DNA of 64,000 nucleotides from Doris montereyensis (lineage: Eukaryota > Mollusca > Gastropoda > Nudibranchia > Dorididae): positions 122,501 to 186,500 of the forward strand of contig JAXRKP010000379.1 of assembly GCA_037039925.1 (NCBI GenBank), given 5' to 3'. Both the position numbers and the translations under genes were made by a program. Positions 30,201 to 41,455 of this stretch are shown piece by piece. Position 1 is the first letter of the stretch; each line of letters opens with the position of its first letter. Below the pieces are notes generated by a model. That model made no database searches. It had not been told where the DNA came from and was given only the letters and a program-made list of their open reading frames with translations.

Positions 30201-33200
30201 ATTGAATTCATGGTTTGCATATTGGTGATGAATAAAATTGAGGCTGCCACATACTCCTAACGACCAACAGGAGAGAGATAATAAAGGGAGTTTCCCAAGT
30301 CTGTTCTTTGACAAATGATTCACAGCAAGATGTGGAAATGGAATTTCCCACAAGAAATCTCTTCTCAACCATCCACTTTCCCCCACCCTTTGCTTGTATT
30401 TTCAATATTATGTCTTTAAGCGACCATAGAAGCTTTTGAAACATAAACATCTGCTGACTTTTTGTCGACATAAGAAAAGTTCAAGCTCTTGTAAAGACTG
30501 ATGGGTCAGTAATGTGTAGGAGAGGATGGTGTGTGTGTGTGTGGGGGGGAGGGGGGGGATGGATTGTACATTGATAGGTTGAAATCCTTTCTGCATTGAC
30601 TTTCTAATTTCACACAATGTATTGACATGTAGAATATGAGAGCCCGAAAAACACGTGGCTTTCAGCGGGAGTGTGCTAAATTACCATGCTTTTTGGCAAT
30701 TAGGAAACATTCCAATGCAGTGCATGTAACAAATTATATCTCTTATTGAGGAAAAACAATATACGTCAGACTAATTTACCTTGTCATCTATCAAAAAATT
30801 GCTTTTATTATATAACGATAAACGCGTAACTTTCCTGCTAACATGAATACAAAATACCCTGCTCTATACAGTGCTAGGCTAGTGACTGCAGGACCAGATG
30901 TCAATCATCCGGTCAGAGCCAGTCTTACCTTTGCTTTACATTCAATGACAGAGCAGGGTTGCCTGGGTGGAGACGGTCGGGGCTACAAGATGCGCGCTCC
31001 GTGGTGTTATTACATAACATGACCGATAAATACTTAACCTTCCCGCTCCCGCTCTGACTAAGACATAATGCTAGCTGTACAGCTCTTTAGCTAGAAAAAA
31101 GGAGTGTCAATCACATGGTCACATGCCCAGTGTTGGTTTCATGTTCCACGGCAGAGCCTCTCTGCTGGAAGCGATCGGGGCAAAAAGCTGTGCTTTTCTT
31201 GGGTTAAAATACTTTTGTTGTTTAAGATTGGGGGGCGGAAGAAATCTTTAGAAGCATATACTTAAAGGAACATTTTTATGTATCAGCTGTAAGTAATGAA
31301 TGGCACAAACTTTGCTTCTTTGTTTTTTATGACACAGTTTCCCCAAGACAAGTACAAGCATAACAGCACACATCGTATTGATTTTAAGAACTATGAAAAT
31401 GCCCATCCTGATGTCGTTGTCCGTCGCAAGGCCAAACTTAACGGTGAAGGAATCCCAGCTGACCAGTTGTTTCGCCATCATGGCCGGCATTATGATGATA
31501 TGCTGATCTCTTTGTATGATGAAAACTACAATGGCAGATGGCGGAGAAGAACCTTCCACCCAGAGACACTGGGACAGTCAGTCTCTTGGATGGCTGCCTG
31601 AAAGAACAGACCATCCGTTGAAAGGTATCTTTAATGAAGCTTCTTCTTCTTCCTCTTCTCCCTTTGTCAGGTCTTGGTTGCTGTATCCTCTTTCTCCAAA
31701 ATTTACAGTTTTGAGCATCTTGGTCATCTAGACCAAGAAAAATCTTGTATGATGGCATTCTTCCATCTCATACATGGGTGATTGGCGAGGTTGCTGGTGG
31801 TTTGCTTGGCTGTTTCCTCTTTGTCCACCAATCTGCATATGATGGAAAAGTAAATTCAAATGAAACATCATTTCAAATCTTATTTTCTTTTCGGAGGTTG
31901 TCACAATTGGACGGGCTGTTTGTTTCTCTTTGTTTTCGGATTTTCATGTTTGTTTCACTCCATTTTTCATGTTCAGTTTCTCTGTAGGAACCGGAATAAG
32001 CGGGCACATTCCAATTTTTCTGTCATTGTTGTTTTTGGGGGTGTCGCTTTTTCTGTTGATAAAGTTTCATAGGGGAAATGTTTTTCCACTTCGCCAATTC
32101 TCTCTACTGTTGAAGGAACAAAGGAAAGCAGTGTCATGCCTTTATTACCCAGAATTTTCATGTCCTCTTTCCTTCCATCATTCATAGGTCTGCCAGAAAT
32201 CATGGTTTGTTATCTTGGCCCTCTCTCTTTCTAGGAAGAAAAAAAAAACTCTCTTAGACATAGTCCGTGACAACAATCATTTCAAAAGCAACATCAGAGG
32301 GATGTTCTGTTTTGCAGATCACAACATCATTCTGTGTACATTTAAGACCCCTTGGCTGTTAACAGGGCAGTCCGGCAAAATGTTTAAATAAATCCTACCA
32401 GAAATCCAGAGATCATCATATAATGTTTAATGACTTGGATGTGGGTAAAATCAAATAAACAAAAAGAGATATCAAATGAAATCCCTTTTCACTCAAAGTA
32501 GTATCTTTAAGAACATTACTCCTTCAGTGGACGCTGCTGAGAGGAACTACTTTTGTTTCTTTCACTCTTTCAGTTATCTTTTATCTTGTTGATTCCACTT
32601 CATTCACCCTGAGATCACTGCATATGTTGGATGTGGTAAATTTAATGAAACAAAAAGTTATCTTGAATGAAGGGAGGGGATCAGTTGTTCTCGTCCCCTA
32701 CTTACAAATCTTATTTTCTTTCGGGAGGTTGTCACAATTGGACGGGGCTGTTTTGTTTTGTATTACTGTTGTTGTTAGAAGCGTCAGTGGCCGATGATGG
32801 TTAACCTGCCGGACTGAGGATCATGAGGTCTCAGATTCGAATCCTAGCAAAGCTAGGCCCAACGTTGTGTTGCTTGGGAAAAACACTTAACACGCATTTT
32901 GCCCGCTCAACCCGGTTGCAAATGGGTACAAGCACTAGCTTGGGAGTAAAAATCTATGTCAGACTAGTGTCCTGTCGATGAGGTGATTATTATCACCTGT
33001 TCCGTTTCTTTCATGCTTTTGAAACCGGAATAAGTTCCGGCTCTATTTGACGATTTATCAGCCTTGAACAAACTTTATTTTTCTGTCATTGTTGTTTTTG
33101 GGAGACCAGCTGTTTTGCTTTTTCTTTTTTTTTTTTAATGGAGAGAGGGATGCATTGCAAATTTTCTTTCCATTGTACTTTACTTCTTAAAAGGAAATGT

Positions 33201-33518
33201 CCTACATTTCTGTCACTTCTTTGCCAATTCACTTAAAAAGGTACACCGACAAACTATGGGTTGAAGGAACAAAGGAAAGCAGAAGCCGACGACAGGATCA
33301 AGGAGCTTTATTACCCAGAATTAGCTTCAACTTATCAAGCATCATACAAGGACGCACCCGTTGATGCTATGAGATTTTCCCGTTTTGCTACGCCCAAGGC
33401 TATGTCTACTTCTCTGTTACCTTCCAATCAGGTGAATAAACATCTGCACCTGAGGGGAAAGCAGACTCTGCGCTTGCCAGAAATCATGCCTCAGGAGCTG
33501 ACACAGCCCTCTGTATAG
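27147..33518 (+). CDS. CFAP107: Cilia and flagella associated protein 107 (C1orf158 family), complete
   Basis: CFAP107 is a microtubule inner protein of the axonemal doublet (B-tubule lumen). Three exons were found: 27147-27266, 31338-31624 and 33241-33518 (stop TAG). The protein starts MQSHITDNVNLSNFGVPSWR and has PSWRIEQRF...GNWLEERQK (human family: PSWQIE...GNWMEERRK). It continues with HHGRHYDDMLISLYDENYN, SLGWLPERTDHPL, PTNYGLKEQRK and SYKDAPVDAMRFSRFA, each matching the family in order. The expected length is about 226 residues, slightly longer than the human protein. Splice phases are 0 and 1, with GTAATG and GTATCT donors. Exon 2 carries a tandem CAGT (31575-31582) that breaks the frame; without one CAGT all three exons join into one reading frame. 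The start has A at -3 (CAAAATGC). Intron 1 hosts a LINE; intron 2 a partial duplicate of exon 3. NEURL4 follows 7.9 kb downstream on the same strand. Confidence 0.9.
27297..29085 (+). mobile_element. APE-type non-LTR retrotransposon, truncated and broken
   Basis: It lies in CFAP107 intron 1, sense. In order: a pre-RT region (EKWQIYKETLLSCTEEVCG, KDAWKKYLQTKKPEARIDYV, EEVRKAKQEQWEEFGQRLEE, METWRKHFHQL), RT motifs (VDIGIRQGCILSPLLF; MLLFADDLVLFGKSESDLQS with the F-A-D-D site intact; LNAKKTKTMLV), and EQVQSYTYLGVMINSEGKLR. Several stops and frame changes make it inactive, and the 5' endonuclease region is absent. Same family as the fragment at 11440-12195. Confidence 0.9.
29224..29350. repeat. 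Three tandem units of about 45 bp
   Basis: ACCCAAGAAGCGCACAGGAC, ATACATGTACGTTTGG and T-runs recur three times (near 29226, 29268 and 29311) in CFAP107 intron 1. Confidence 0.8.
29690..29990. repeat. GA/GACA-rich low-complexity tract
   Basis: Degenerate (GA)n, (GACA)n and (GATA)n over about 300 bp in CFAP107 intron 1. Confidence 0.9.
31338..31624 (+). CDS. CFAP107: CFAP107 exon 2, frame break at a CAGT duplication
   Basis: The acceptor ATGACACAG is followed by FPQDKYKHNSTHRIDFKNYE; later come RKAKLNGEGIP, ISLYDENYNGRW and FHPETLGQ. After the duplicated CAGT the frame changes to SLGWLPERTDHPLK. Donor GTATCT, exit phase 1. Confidence 0.9.
31875..32310 (+). pseudogene. Partial duplicate of CFAP107 exon 3 and its flanks, in intron 2
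   Basis: Matches with the real exon 3 region, in order: TTCGGAGGTTGTCACAATTG (31888 and 32714), TTTTTCTGTCATTGTTGTTT (32014 and 33080), GTTGAAGGAACAAAGGAAAG (32114 and 33260), CTTTATTACCCAGAATT (32140 and 33306), GCCAGAAATCATG (32194 and 33476) and CTCTCTTAGACATAG (32250 and 33573). The copy lacks the acceptor region and large coding parts, so it cannot encode the exon. Confidence 0.85.
32260..32465 (+). repeat. SINE family B, 3' part
   Basis: GATCACAACATCATTCTGTG, CCCTTGGCTGTTAACAGGGC, AGTCCGGCAAAATG and the tail TTGGATGTGGGTAAAATCAA. Confidence 0.75.
32530..32655 (+). repeat. Dispersed repeat family C
   Basis: TTTCACTCTTTCAGTTATCT, TTGTTGATTCCACTTCATTC, ACCCTGAGATCACTGCATAT and TTTAATGAAACAAAAAG. 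Sense to CFAP107. Confidence 0.8.
32777..33078 (+). repeat. tRNA-derived SINE family A
   Basis: Head GGCCGATGATGGTTAACCTG (tRNA A-box-like), B-box GATTCGAATCCTAGC, then CCCAACGTTGTGTTGCTTGG, AACACGCATTTTGCCCGC, GCAAATGGGTACAAGCA, GATTATTATCACCTGTTCC and CCGGAATAAGTTCCGGCTCT. Confidence 0.85.
33241..33518 (+). CDS. CFAP107: CFAP107 exon 3 with stop
   Basis: The acceptor CTTAAAAAG is followed by GT, completing Gly, then TPTNYGLKEQRKAEADDRIK, LYYPELASTYQASYKDAPVD, AMRFSRFATPKAMS and a tail ending ELTQPSV, TAG. It is open throughout. Confidence 0.92.
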
Positions 33519-34942
33519 TGTGTTATCTCTATGTTCTCATCTATCCCCTCTCTCTTTCTATGATGAAAATACCCAACTCTCTTAGACATAGCAACCATTC
33601 AAAAGCAATACTAAATTTTTAGCATTCTATGAATTTATATGATTTGGAAGAGGAGTGTATAACATATTGGTCTGATGTTTGAAAAGGCCATGAAACATGC
33701 CTTCTTCAGTGTGAAAGAAACGAATTCATGAGAATTCAGAATATTGTAAATTCCATTAGATTGGACTTAAATTCAACACTCATGCAAAACTACTAATACA
33801 TCTCTTTTTACGATGAGCAATTTGATGGAAAATGGGAAATGTTTATATAAGGAAAGCATCCACTCTAAAAAGCTCTTAAAAGATATATGCAGCTATCTCT
33901 TCAATATAAATATAATGTTTAATGACTTGTAAAATTTTGTAAGTCTTTCTTTGCTAAAAAAAATTAAGGTTTTCTATATGGATGAAAACTATAATTTAGT
34001 AATGAAGACAAAATATTTGTTTTCATTATCCCCCATTTAGAATTTAGAGCAGGGATTTGTTACTTATGTTTGTAAAGATATTGTCTATTCAAATTCATGC
34101 CCCATTTGAATTTTTTTATTGACTGGTTTTCAATGTTGCATTGTCCCTTTATAATGACATGAAAGAAATTTAAAAAAACTGTCTATTGACATAGGTCATA
34201 ATATAACTGTGGAATTGGAAATTTAGTTTGTTCTTCTAATGTGTGGATTTTTAAAATGAGAGACAAGGATATAGGGAAATATATTCTTGTTTTTACTGTA
34301 AATAATTCAATGTCGTCTTGTATTTATATACACATATGTCATGAATAAGATAACTGTCTATGCAGTGTCCAAGCGTGCAAAATCTTATCAGCGTTTTTAA
34401 TATTTAATGCATTATTGCAGGTATATGATTCAACCTTCACTGTCTTTTGTATTATTTATTCTTTTAATCTTTCAAATACGAAAAATCATTTTGATGATGC
34501 TTCCTCAGTAATCTTAAAATTTACATACATTTGAAGATGTTGAAAGAATGTGAAAACAAAACTATGTGAGGTGTATGGATGTTTATATTATTTTGTCATT
34601 TTCATTGTGTAAAGATACAGTTTTGACATTGTTCATAGCTGATATGATATACATTTGGGACTAACATGTATAATATACACTGGGAGGGGAAAATGACATG
34701 TGTTACGTCTGTGATAATTTGCATACAAAAATGACTGTGTGCGTTTGTACAATTTATAAGTGTTTAAACTTTTTTCTATAATTCAATATCTCATGAATGT
34801 TTGTAAATATTTTGCTTAAGGACATGAATCAAAGTTTTTCAAAGGCGTTGCCAAACACTTATCTTTACTAGAGGAAGTCAATTTTTGACATTTGTGGTGT
34901 TAAGAGGCATTGTAAAATTTTCAAAGCAAAGAAACAGACAGA

Positions 34943-34948
34943 AATAAA
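34943..34948 (+). terminator. Possible CFAP107 polyadenylation signal
   Basis: The first AATAAA seen downstream of the stop codon on the plus strand. It would give an AT-rich 3' UTR of about 1.4 kb. Inferred from motif and position only. Confidence 0.35.
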
Positions 34949-36120
34949 AGTCCAACACCTGAAATAGATGTCTCATCGATGGTTTCTTTCATTTACTTTT
35001 AAGTTAAAATGCTACAAGATTGAAAACAATGTAATAATACATGTACAATACATTTTATTTTGACGATTTATTTGTTTGAAACTGGATTTTACTGTTAATT
35101 AAATTTCAAGCTATCCTATTATAATTATTTTAACCAAGACCATTTTGTAGAATCATTCTTTCTGTTTTCTTGAAATCTGCGTTCTACCTTTCTGATGACA
35201 TTACATTATACTTTATTCCAGATATGCATTACAATTATCACCTTTAGGATGAATACTTTCTTTATTAATCAGTTCCCATTCTAGCTTTGATTGTATGGGT
35301 TTAAAATGACTACGCTTTTGAAAAACAAGGGAATTGAAGAGGGTCCTGAGAGACAATTTTTGCCCAAATGGGACAAATTTAGTTTATTGACTTATTGGAT
35401 AGAGCAGTTCACTCCCTTTACAAAGGATACCATAAAAGAAGCTCATTATCAATCCTTTGACTTAATAAAAAAATCAGAAACGACACAGGCCTAAATTTCA
35501 ACACATCGGTTACACTATAAAAGTAAAAGCCAGTAATTTTGTATTGCAAGTTGGTAGTCATTTCAGGAGGGGGGCGGAATGAATTGCTCCATCCAGTAGT
35601 GCAATAAACGAGATTTGTCCGATTTGTGGTAAAAATGCCTTCCTCAGGACACCTCATCTTAATCATCATAATTCACTCTAACCAAAAAATCTACTTTGAC
35701 AAATTGTCCCCAATATTGCCTAAGATCTCAGGGAAATAATGATACATGACATTCCGCGGACCTGTTATCGAACAGTGCCATCCAGCTTGAGAATGAGAGA
35801 GGCTGGGTGGTTGAAACAGGTTCGACAAGTCTTAGTTGACAGCTTCTCAAGGTTTTCTCATGTTTCAAAGTCTTATCCTAGGTTTATTTTTTCTAAGGTT
35901 TATGTGAGAAATCGAAATGGACTCTGTTCAATGTTTTTCTCTATCTTTTTCTAGAAATTTCAACGGATCATTTTGAAATTTAGCATTATATAACCGCTTT
36001 ATATCATGAATGAAAGCTCCATGTATGGAATTTTTTTTATATCTTTCGTATTTTCTCAGAAATTCGTGATTTTGATGGAAAATTGAGAGAAATTATTTTC
36101 CTTGTAAACTTTTTTTTTTT

Positions 36121-36420
36121 TAAAATTTGTCTAACAAAAATTATTCAAGACATCACAGAATTAGAGTGCAAGGACATTGGTTTAAAGTTTGTCAAACAAA
36201 AACTATTCAAGACATCATAGAATTAGAGTCCAAGGGCATTGGTTTAAAATTTGTCAAACAAAAACTATTCAAGACATCATAGAATTAGAGTCCAAGGGCA
36301 TTGGTTTAAAGTTTGTCAAACAAAAACTATTCAAGACATCATAGAATTAAGTGCAAGGACATTGGTTTAAAGTTTGTCAAACAAAAACTATTCAAGACAT
36401 CATAGAATTAGAGTCCAAAA
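36121..36420. repeat. 62-bp tandem repeat, about five units
   Basis: The unit begins TTTAAAGTTTGTCAAACAAA and continues ACTATTCAAGACATCATAG, AATTAGAGTCCAAGGGCATT, GG. The first unit is the most diverged. A further relic is near 36610. Confidence 0.92.
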
Positions 36421-37479
36421 ATTTGTGTGAAGAAACATTACAAACATCTGGAAGGAAAACTTGTAGAACAGGACATTCTCATGACTTTCCTCTTATTTAG
36501 TCGAACTCATTATTTATAAAACTTAAAAAGAACTCTATCAAAAAAGAGATCAATGGGCGACCACATAAACAAAATCAAACAGAAATGCTAATAAACCATA
36601 GATGTATCCACAAAATTGGTTTAAAGTTTCTGTGAATACTCTACAAAATTACAAACATCTGGAAGGAAAATCTGTAGGACAGTTTCACTAACTTACATTT
36701 TTAAACTTAACTTCAGAAATTTGTCAGAGCATTTCATCAAATTCACATTTGTAGCAGGCCATTTCATTCAAAGCCAATTCTCAAATATGACTTTCACAAT
36801 TTGTTCCCCTTATTTAGTCATGCTGAACTCATTATTTATAAAACTTCCAAAAAATTGTTGTATCTCTTTTCAAACAAGCCAAAAAAATATGCATGAAAAT
36901 GTTACTAAAACATTAGGTCATAAACAACTCAACATGCTCAAACACTCCCGATTCCTAAGGACATGCAAGAGAGTATCTCACTATCTTTTTGGCCTGATTG
37001 CAATGATGAAACATATTATGGATCTGTCAGAAATCTAGGTTCAAAACACATTCTCATCCAAGAGCCATCCCAAACGTTTACACACATTACAAACATTAAT
37101 TATACGGAATATTTTATTATTAAAAAATTCCCCTAAAAAAATCAAAAATATCATTATTATTTTATTATTGTTGTCACTAAAACGATTATTTTATTAACCA
37201 TAGTACAAAACGACATCACGATTACATCATTATTATTACGACCACATTATTTCGACCACGTTACGCCACTGTTAAAAAATTATTCCTTATTATTGTCTTT
37301 ACGGGCGGCTGAGTGGAGCCAACTGGTAGGTTGAATTTTTTTGCTCTGCTCAGTTGAACCATTTTTTCGACCAAAGACATGTTCATAGACGCAATCCATG
37401 TCAGGCCTTCGCCTGGTACATATTGAAGAATACATCGGCATTTTGAAAAAACACAATATTCAACTCATTATCCCAATTG

Positions 37480-37805
37480 AACAGTGCACCTCAATATCTT
37501 GCTGAGCTATTATTCAACTCATTACATGGAACAGCACCTGAATATCTTGCTTACAATCTACCATCCACCACGTCCTTTGAGATCAGAGTACCCTCCTTAC
37601 CACAATTCCAAACACAAAAATAGGTTCCTCATTCAATGGACCCCAAAATCTGGAACTCTCTTCCAACCGCCATTAAGAACAGCCAAAACATTTTTTTTCC
37701 TTTAAGAAACTGTTGAAGACACAACTTGTCAACTGACTCCATTGTGGATTATTGACTTGTAAAGCACTTAGAGTATTCTATGTATAAGCGTTATATAAAT
37801 ATAAA
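37480..37805 (+). mobile_element. CR1/L2-like LINE 3' end
   Basis: Translates in shifted frames to LFNSLHGTAPEYLAYNLPS, SEYPPYHNSKHKNRFLIQW-like and PKIWNSLPTAIKNSQ. These are the conserved C-terminal phrases of CR1/L2 LINEs. It ends with AAAGCACTTAGAGTATT and TATAAATATAAACATTATTA, a typical tail for these elements. Confidence 0.8.
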
Positions 37806-38084
37806 CATTATTATAATTTCATTCATACTTTATAGGACATTAAATCACGGACGTTAATAGCAATAGGCAAAAATCTTTTTAAAGTTGAATTTAATTCTTC
37901 TTTTGAGATTCCGCTTACAACAGAAATCTTAAAAGTTTAATTTCAAGGTTCTATATCTATGTTAACATTTTTTCAAAGAGTTTTATATGTTTCGTCAATG
38001 TTGATGGTAAATGTCATTGTTGTTAGAAATTTGTCTTTATCCATGTATCCACTTCTTTCTTTCTTTCCTTCCATTTACTGAAGC

Positions 38085-38195
38085 GCCACTGGTAGGTCCT
38101 ATTTATATGCTTCCTTTTAATCTTGCTGTTTCCTCTTAATTCACCATGAGATCACCACAATGGTGGACGGGGTGAATTGCAGTTAAACAAACAAA
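38085..38195 (+). repeat. Dispersed repeat family C
   Basis: ACTGGTAGGTCCTATTTATA, AATCTTGCTGTTTCCTCTTA, ATTCACCATGAGATCACCAC and AATGGTGGACGGGGTGAATT. Confidence 0.85.
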
Positions 38196-38294
38196 TTCCT
38201 CACTGACAGTTATACAATGTCCGAGATTGAGTGTGGTCAGGGTTCTTATAATTATGAATGGAGGTTCAAGAAGAACGATTTTCAAAATATGAAG

Positions 38295-38450
38295 AAGTAA
38301 AAGAAGAAGAAGAAGAAGAAGAGAGAGAGAGAGAAGAAGAAGAAGAAGAAGAAGAAGAAGAAGAAGAAGAGAGAGAGAGAGAGAGAAGAAGAAGAAGAGG
38401 GAGAGAAAAGAAAAGAAAAGAAGAACGAAGAATGAAGAAAGGGGAGTGAA
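38295..38450. repeat. (GAA)n / (GA)n tract
   Basis: Alternating GAAGAA and GAGAGA runs. A second such tract runs from about 38635 to 39010. Confidence 0.95.
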
Positions 38451-38802
38451 GAAGAAGAGGATCTATCCATTGTAACCGTACTTGGCATTATTTCATTCTT
38501 TAATAAGGGGTTCGAAGAAACAAACAAAGAGGGCAAAAATGTAACTAAAAAAGCAATAAGACCCCTTGATCATAAGAAGAGGAATCTCACTACCTCAATG
38601 TGATGTCAGAAGAAATTTTAAAGGAGAAAAAGAAAGAAAGAAAAAGACAGTGATGATAAGAAACGAAGTAGAAGGGAAGAAGAAGAAGAATAGAAGAAGA
38701 AGAGTGGAAGGTTCAGATCTAGAAAAGAAATAAAGAAGAAGAAAATAAGTAAGTATTAAAAAGATGAGAAGAAGATAGAGAAGAAGAGAGAGAGAGAGAA
38801 GA

Positions 38803-38839
<37 letters not shown>

Positions 38840-39949
38840 AGAGAGAAGAAGAAGAGACAAAAGAAGAAGTTAAGAAGAAGAAGATTAGAGAGAGGAGAGA
38901 GAAGAAGAGAGAGAAGAAGAAGATTCTATCCAGAGGAAGAATTAAGATGGCAAGTTTATCCCAGAGAGAAGAAGAAACAAGACGGCTGTCAAAGAAGAAG
39001 GAAACAAGAGAAGAGAATGATAATAAAAAGATTATAAAAGCAATAATAATAATAAAAATAAAATTATTAAGACTAGAATAAATTATTATTATCTTTATTA
39101 TTATCATTATGTTATATTATTAATTGATCAGGTCAGTTATTATTACATTAAAGGAAATTAAAGTGGAAATAAGAAGGAAGAAGAAATATGAGAGTTTCGA
39201 AACGTTTGATTTTCCTTTGAAAAACGAAGATTCGCAAGAAGATAAAAATTTTTTAAAAATCAGACTAAAAGTGACGCAGGTTTCCAAAATCTAATCATTA
39301 ATTATTATTATTATGGATTATGAGTGGATCTATCATTATTATGGATCTTTATTATTATTATAACATATTGAATGATTTGAAATTATTATTCTATTATTGT
39401 TATTATTACCTTATTATTGTGTATTCATCATTATCCAGAAATAATATTATTTTACTTGTTTTAGAAAGATTGTGTATTATAGAGAATGAATGACAGGAAT
39501 TATCAATTAGATCCTAAAATTATCCTTTACTCGAATGCATTATTATTATCAAATGTTTTTATTATTAACTGAGGGAACTAGATCCAGGGTAAAGCCAATC
39601 AAGAACATCAAAATGCCCTCGAAAACTTCGAAGTTTACCTGTAAAAATGATGATATCCAAAGCGCCAAAGCAATATTAATGTTATTATTGTAAGGGTGTG
39701 TAAATGGGATTATTTTGTTCCCATGCAAGTAGACTTATGCCACATTCCGCAAAAGTTTAGGAGCAGGGTTCACCAAACTTTTTTGAAAGGGGGCCAGATA
39801 ACAGAGAGGAAGCAGACCTCGAGCAGGATATGACTATTTTTTCAATACAATAAATACACTGAATATAAAAAAAGAAGAAGACAATAAATCAATACACAAA
39901 ATGTAAAATAAACAAAAGATAAGACAAGAAACGTTTTATTTACCAAAAA

Positions 39950-40980
39950 GTCATCAAATTAATCAAAGTTCTAATAAATGACATATTTATATCAGATTTA
40001 GTGCGCACATATATCTGAATCTCCCAAAGCAAGCAGCAAATTAAAAAAATAAATTAATGAGATTTCCCCGAGGCGAGCTTACTAGTAAGCTCGCCTCGGA
40101 TTTCCTCATGGTGGCATGGCGTTGGACTTGACAAACTGATATCGTGACCCCCGGTTAAGGAGATTTAGCTGCGAGCCTGCACATGTGTTTATGTGTGTGT
40201 GTGTATGAAGGTGTGTGTGAGTGTGTGTGTTCATAGACGTACTATAGTACTTTTTCATCCTGACATCAGTCAAGACTGCAGCATGAAAGACGAAAAAGAA
40301 AAGAAAAAATGAGAAGAAAGAAAATAGGCGCTACTTTAGCATTCGCCAATCACCCACTATTTACTTTTTGCACTTTTGAGAAAGTTTCATACTGAAGGAA
40401 TAATACAAAGGAGCCACAGTGGAGTGAAGTCAAGGGCGAAATATGACCATAAGTGACAACTCCACTAATAAGACAGAACAAACACATATTGTGACCCCGG
40501 TTTAGGGGATTTAGCTGTGAGCCTGCACATGTGTCTGTGTGTGTGTGAGTGTGTGTGCGTGTATGAAGGTGTGTGTGAGTGTGTGTGCGTGTCCATCAAA
40601 TTAATTAAAGTTCTAATAAATGACATATTTATATCGGACTTAGTGCGCACATATATCTGAATCTCCTAAAGCAAACAAACTAAAAAGATAAATTAACGAG
40701 ATTGCCCTCATGGTGGCATGGCGGAAACTTTCTAAAAAGTGCAAAAAGCAAACTGTGGGTGATTGGTGAATGCTAAAGTAGCGCCTATTTTCTTTCTTCT
40801 CATTCACACATGTGCAGGAATAATACGAAGGAGCCACAATGGAGTGAAGTCAAAGGCGAAATATGACAATAAGAGACAATAAGTGACAACTCCACTAATA
40901 AAGATAGAATAAACACGTGTTTGTTCTGTCTTATTTTAGTGGAGTTGTCACTTATTGTCATATTTCGCATACTGAAGGAA
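39950..40980. repeat. Rearranged direct and inverted duplication upstream of NEURL4
   Basis: Segment 39953-40065 is repeated directly at 40586-40700 (TCATCAAATTAAT, AAAGTTCTAATAAATGACAT, AGTGCGCACATATATCTGAA). Segment 40140-40240 is repeated at 40483-40590 (GTGACCCC, GGATTTAGCTG, GAGCCTGCACATGTGT). Segment 40333-40400 is repeated inverted at 40720-40800. The GGAGCCACAGTGGAGTGAAG unit appears at 40411 and 40830. Confidence 0.85.
40062..40105. mobile_element. 32-bp perfect palindrome with 6-bp target duplication
   Basis: 40068-40099 is a perfect palindrome; each half is CCGAGGCGAGCTTACT. It is flanked by ATTTCC on both sides (40062-40067 and 40100-40105). The paralogous segment at 40697-40715 (GAGATTGCCCTCATGG) lacks the palindrome and has one copy of the flank: an empty site. 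Confidence 0.8.
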
Positions 40981-41033
40981 TGTGGCGCGAGGTGTCTACC
41001 ATGACGTACTGCTCTTTTCCACCACAAGCCCCC

Positions 41034-41150
<117 letters not shown>

Positions 41151-41455
41151 GACAACAAAAGTGAAGTCTCAACAAGACTACGTTTATTCTTTTACTATTC
41201 ATGAACAAGGACAGAGATGGTTCAAATCTAAAAATAGTCTGTAACGAGGGACGCCAAACTTATTGCTGTATGTCGTAAATCAATTGTGCCATCACTTACT
41301 AATATATCATATCACAAATTTTAACATGAAAGTCTCGTTGGCGTTTATTTGATTATGATTTAGAATTTAGTAGCTTTAAACTGATAGAATTAAATTGTGT
41401 GCTAGATTTTGTAACCTTATTAAAATGTTACGGCTACCCCAAACCGAGTAACTGA

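Noticed and set aside
33600..33900. LINE 3' end (ETCLLQCERNEFM-like phrase)
   Set aside because: The resemblance is a single short phrase; the rest is AT-rich without conserved motifs.
35291..35494. 67-codon plus-strand frame (KWDKFSLLTYWIEQFTPFTK)
   Set aside because: Possibly a LINE relic, but too short and unrecognised to call; no clear retrotransposon motif.
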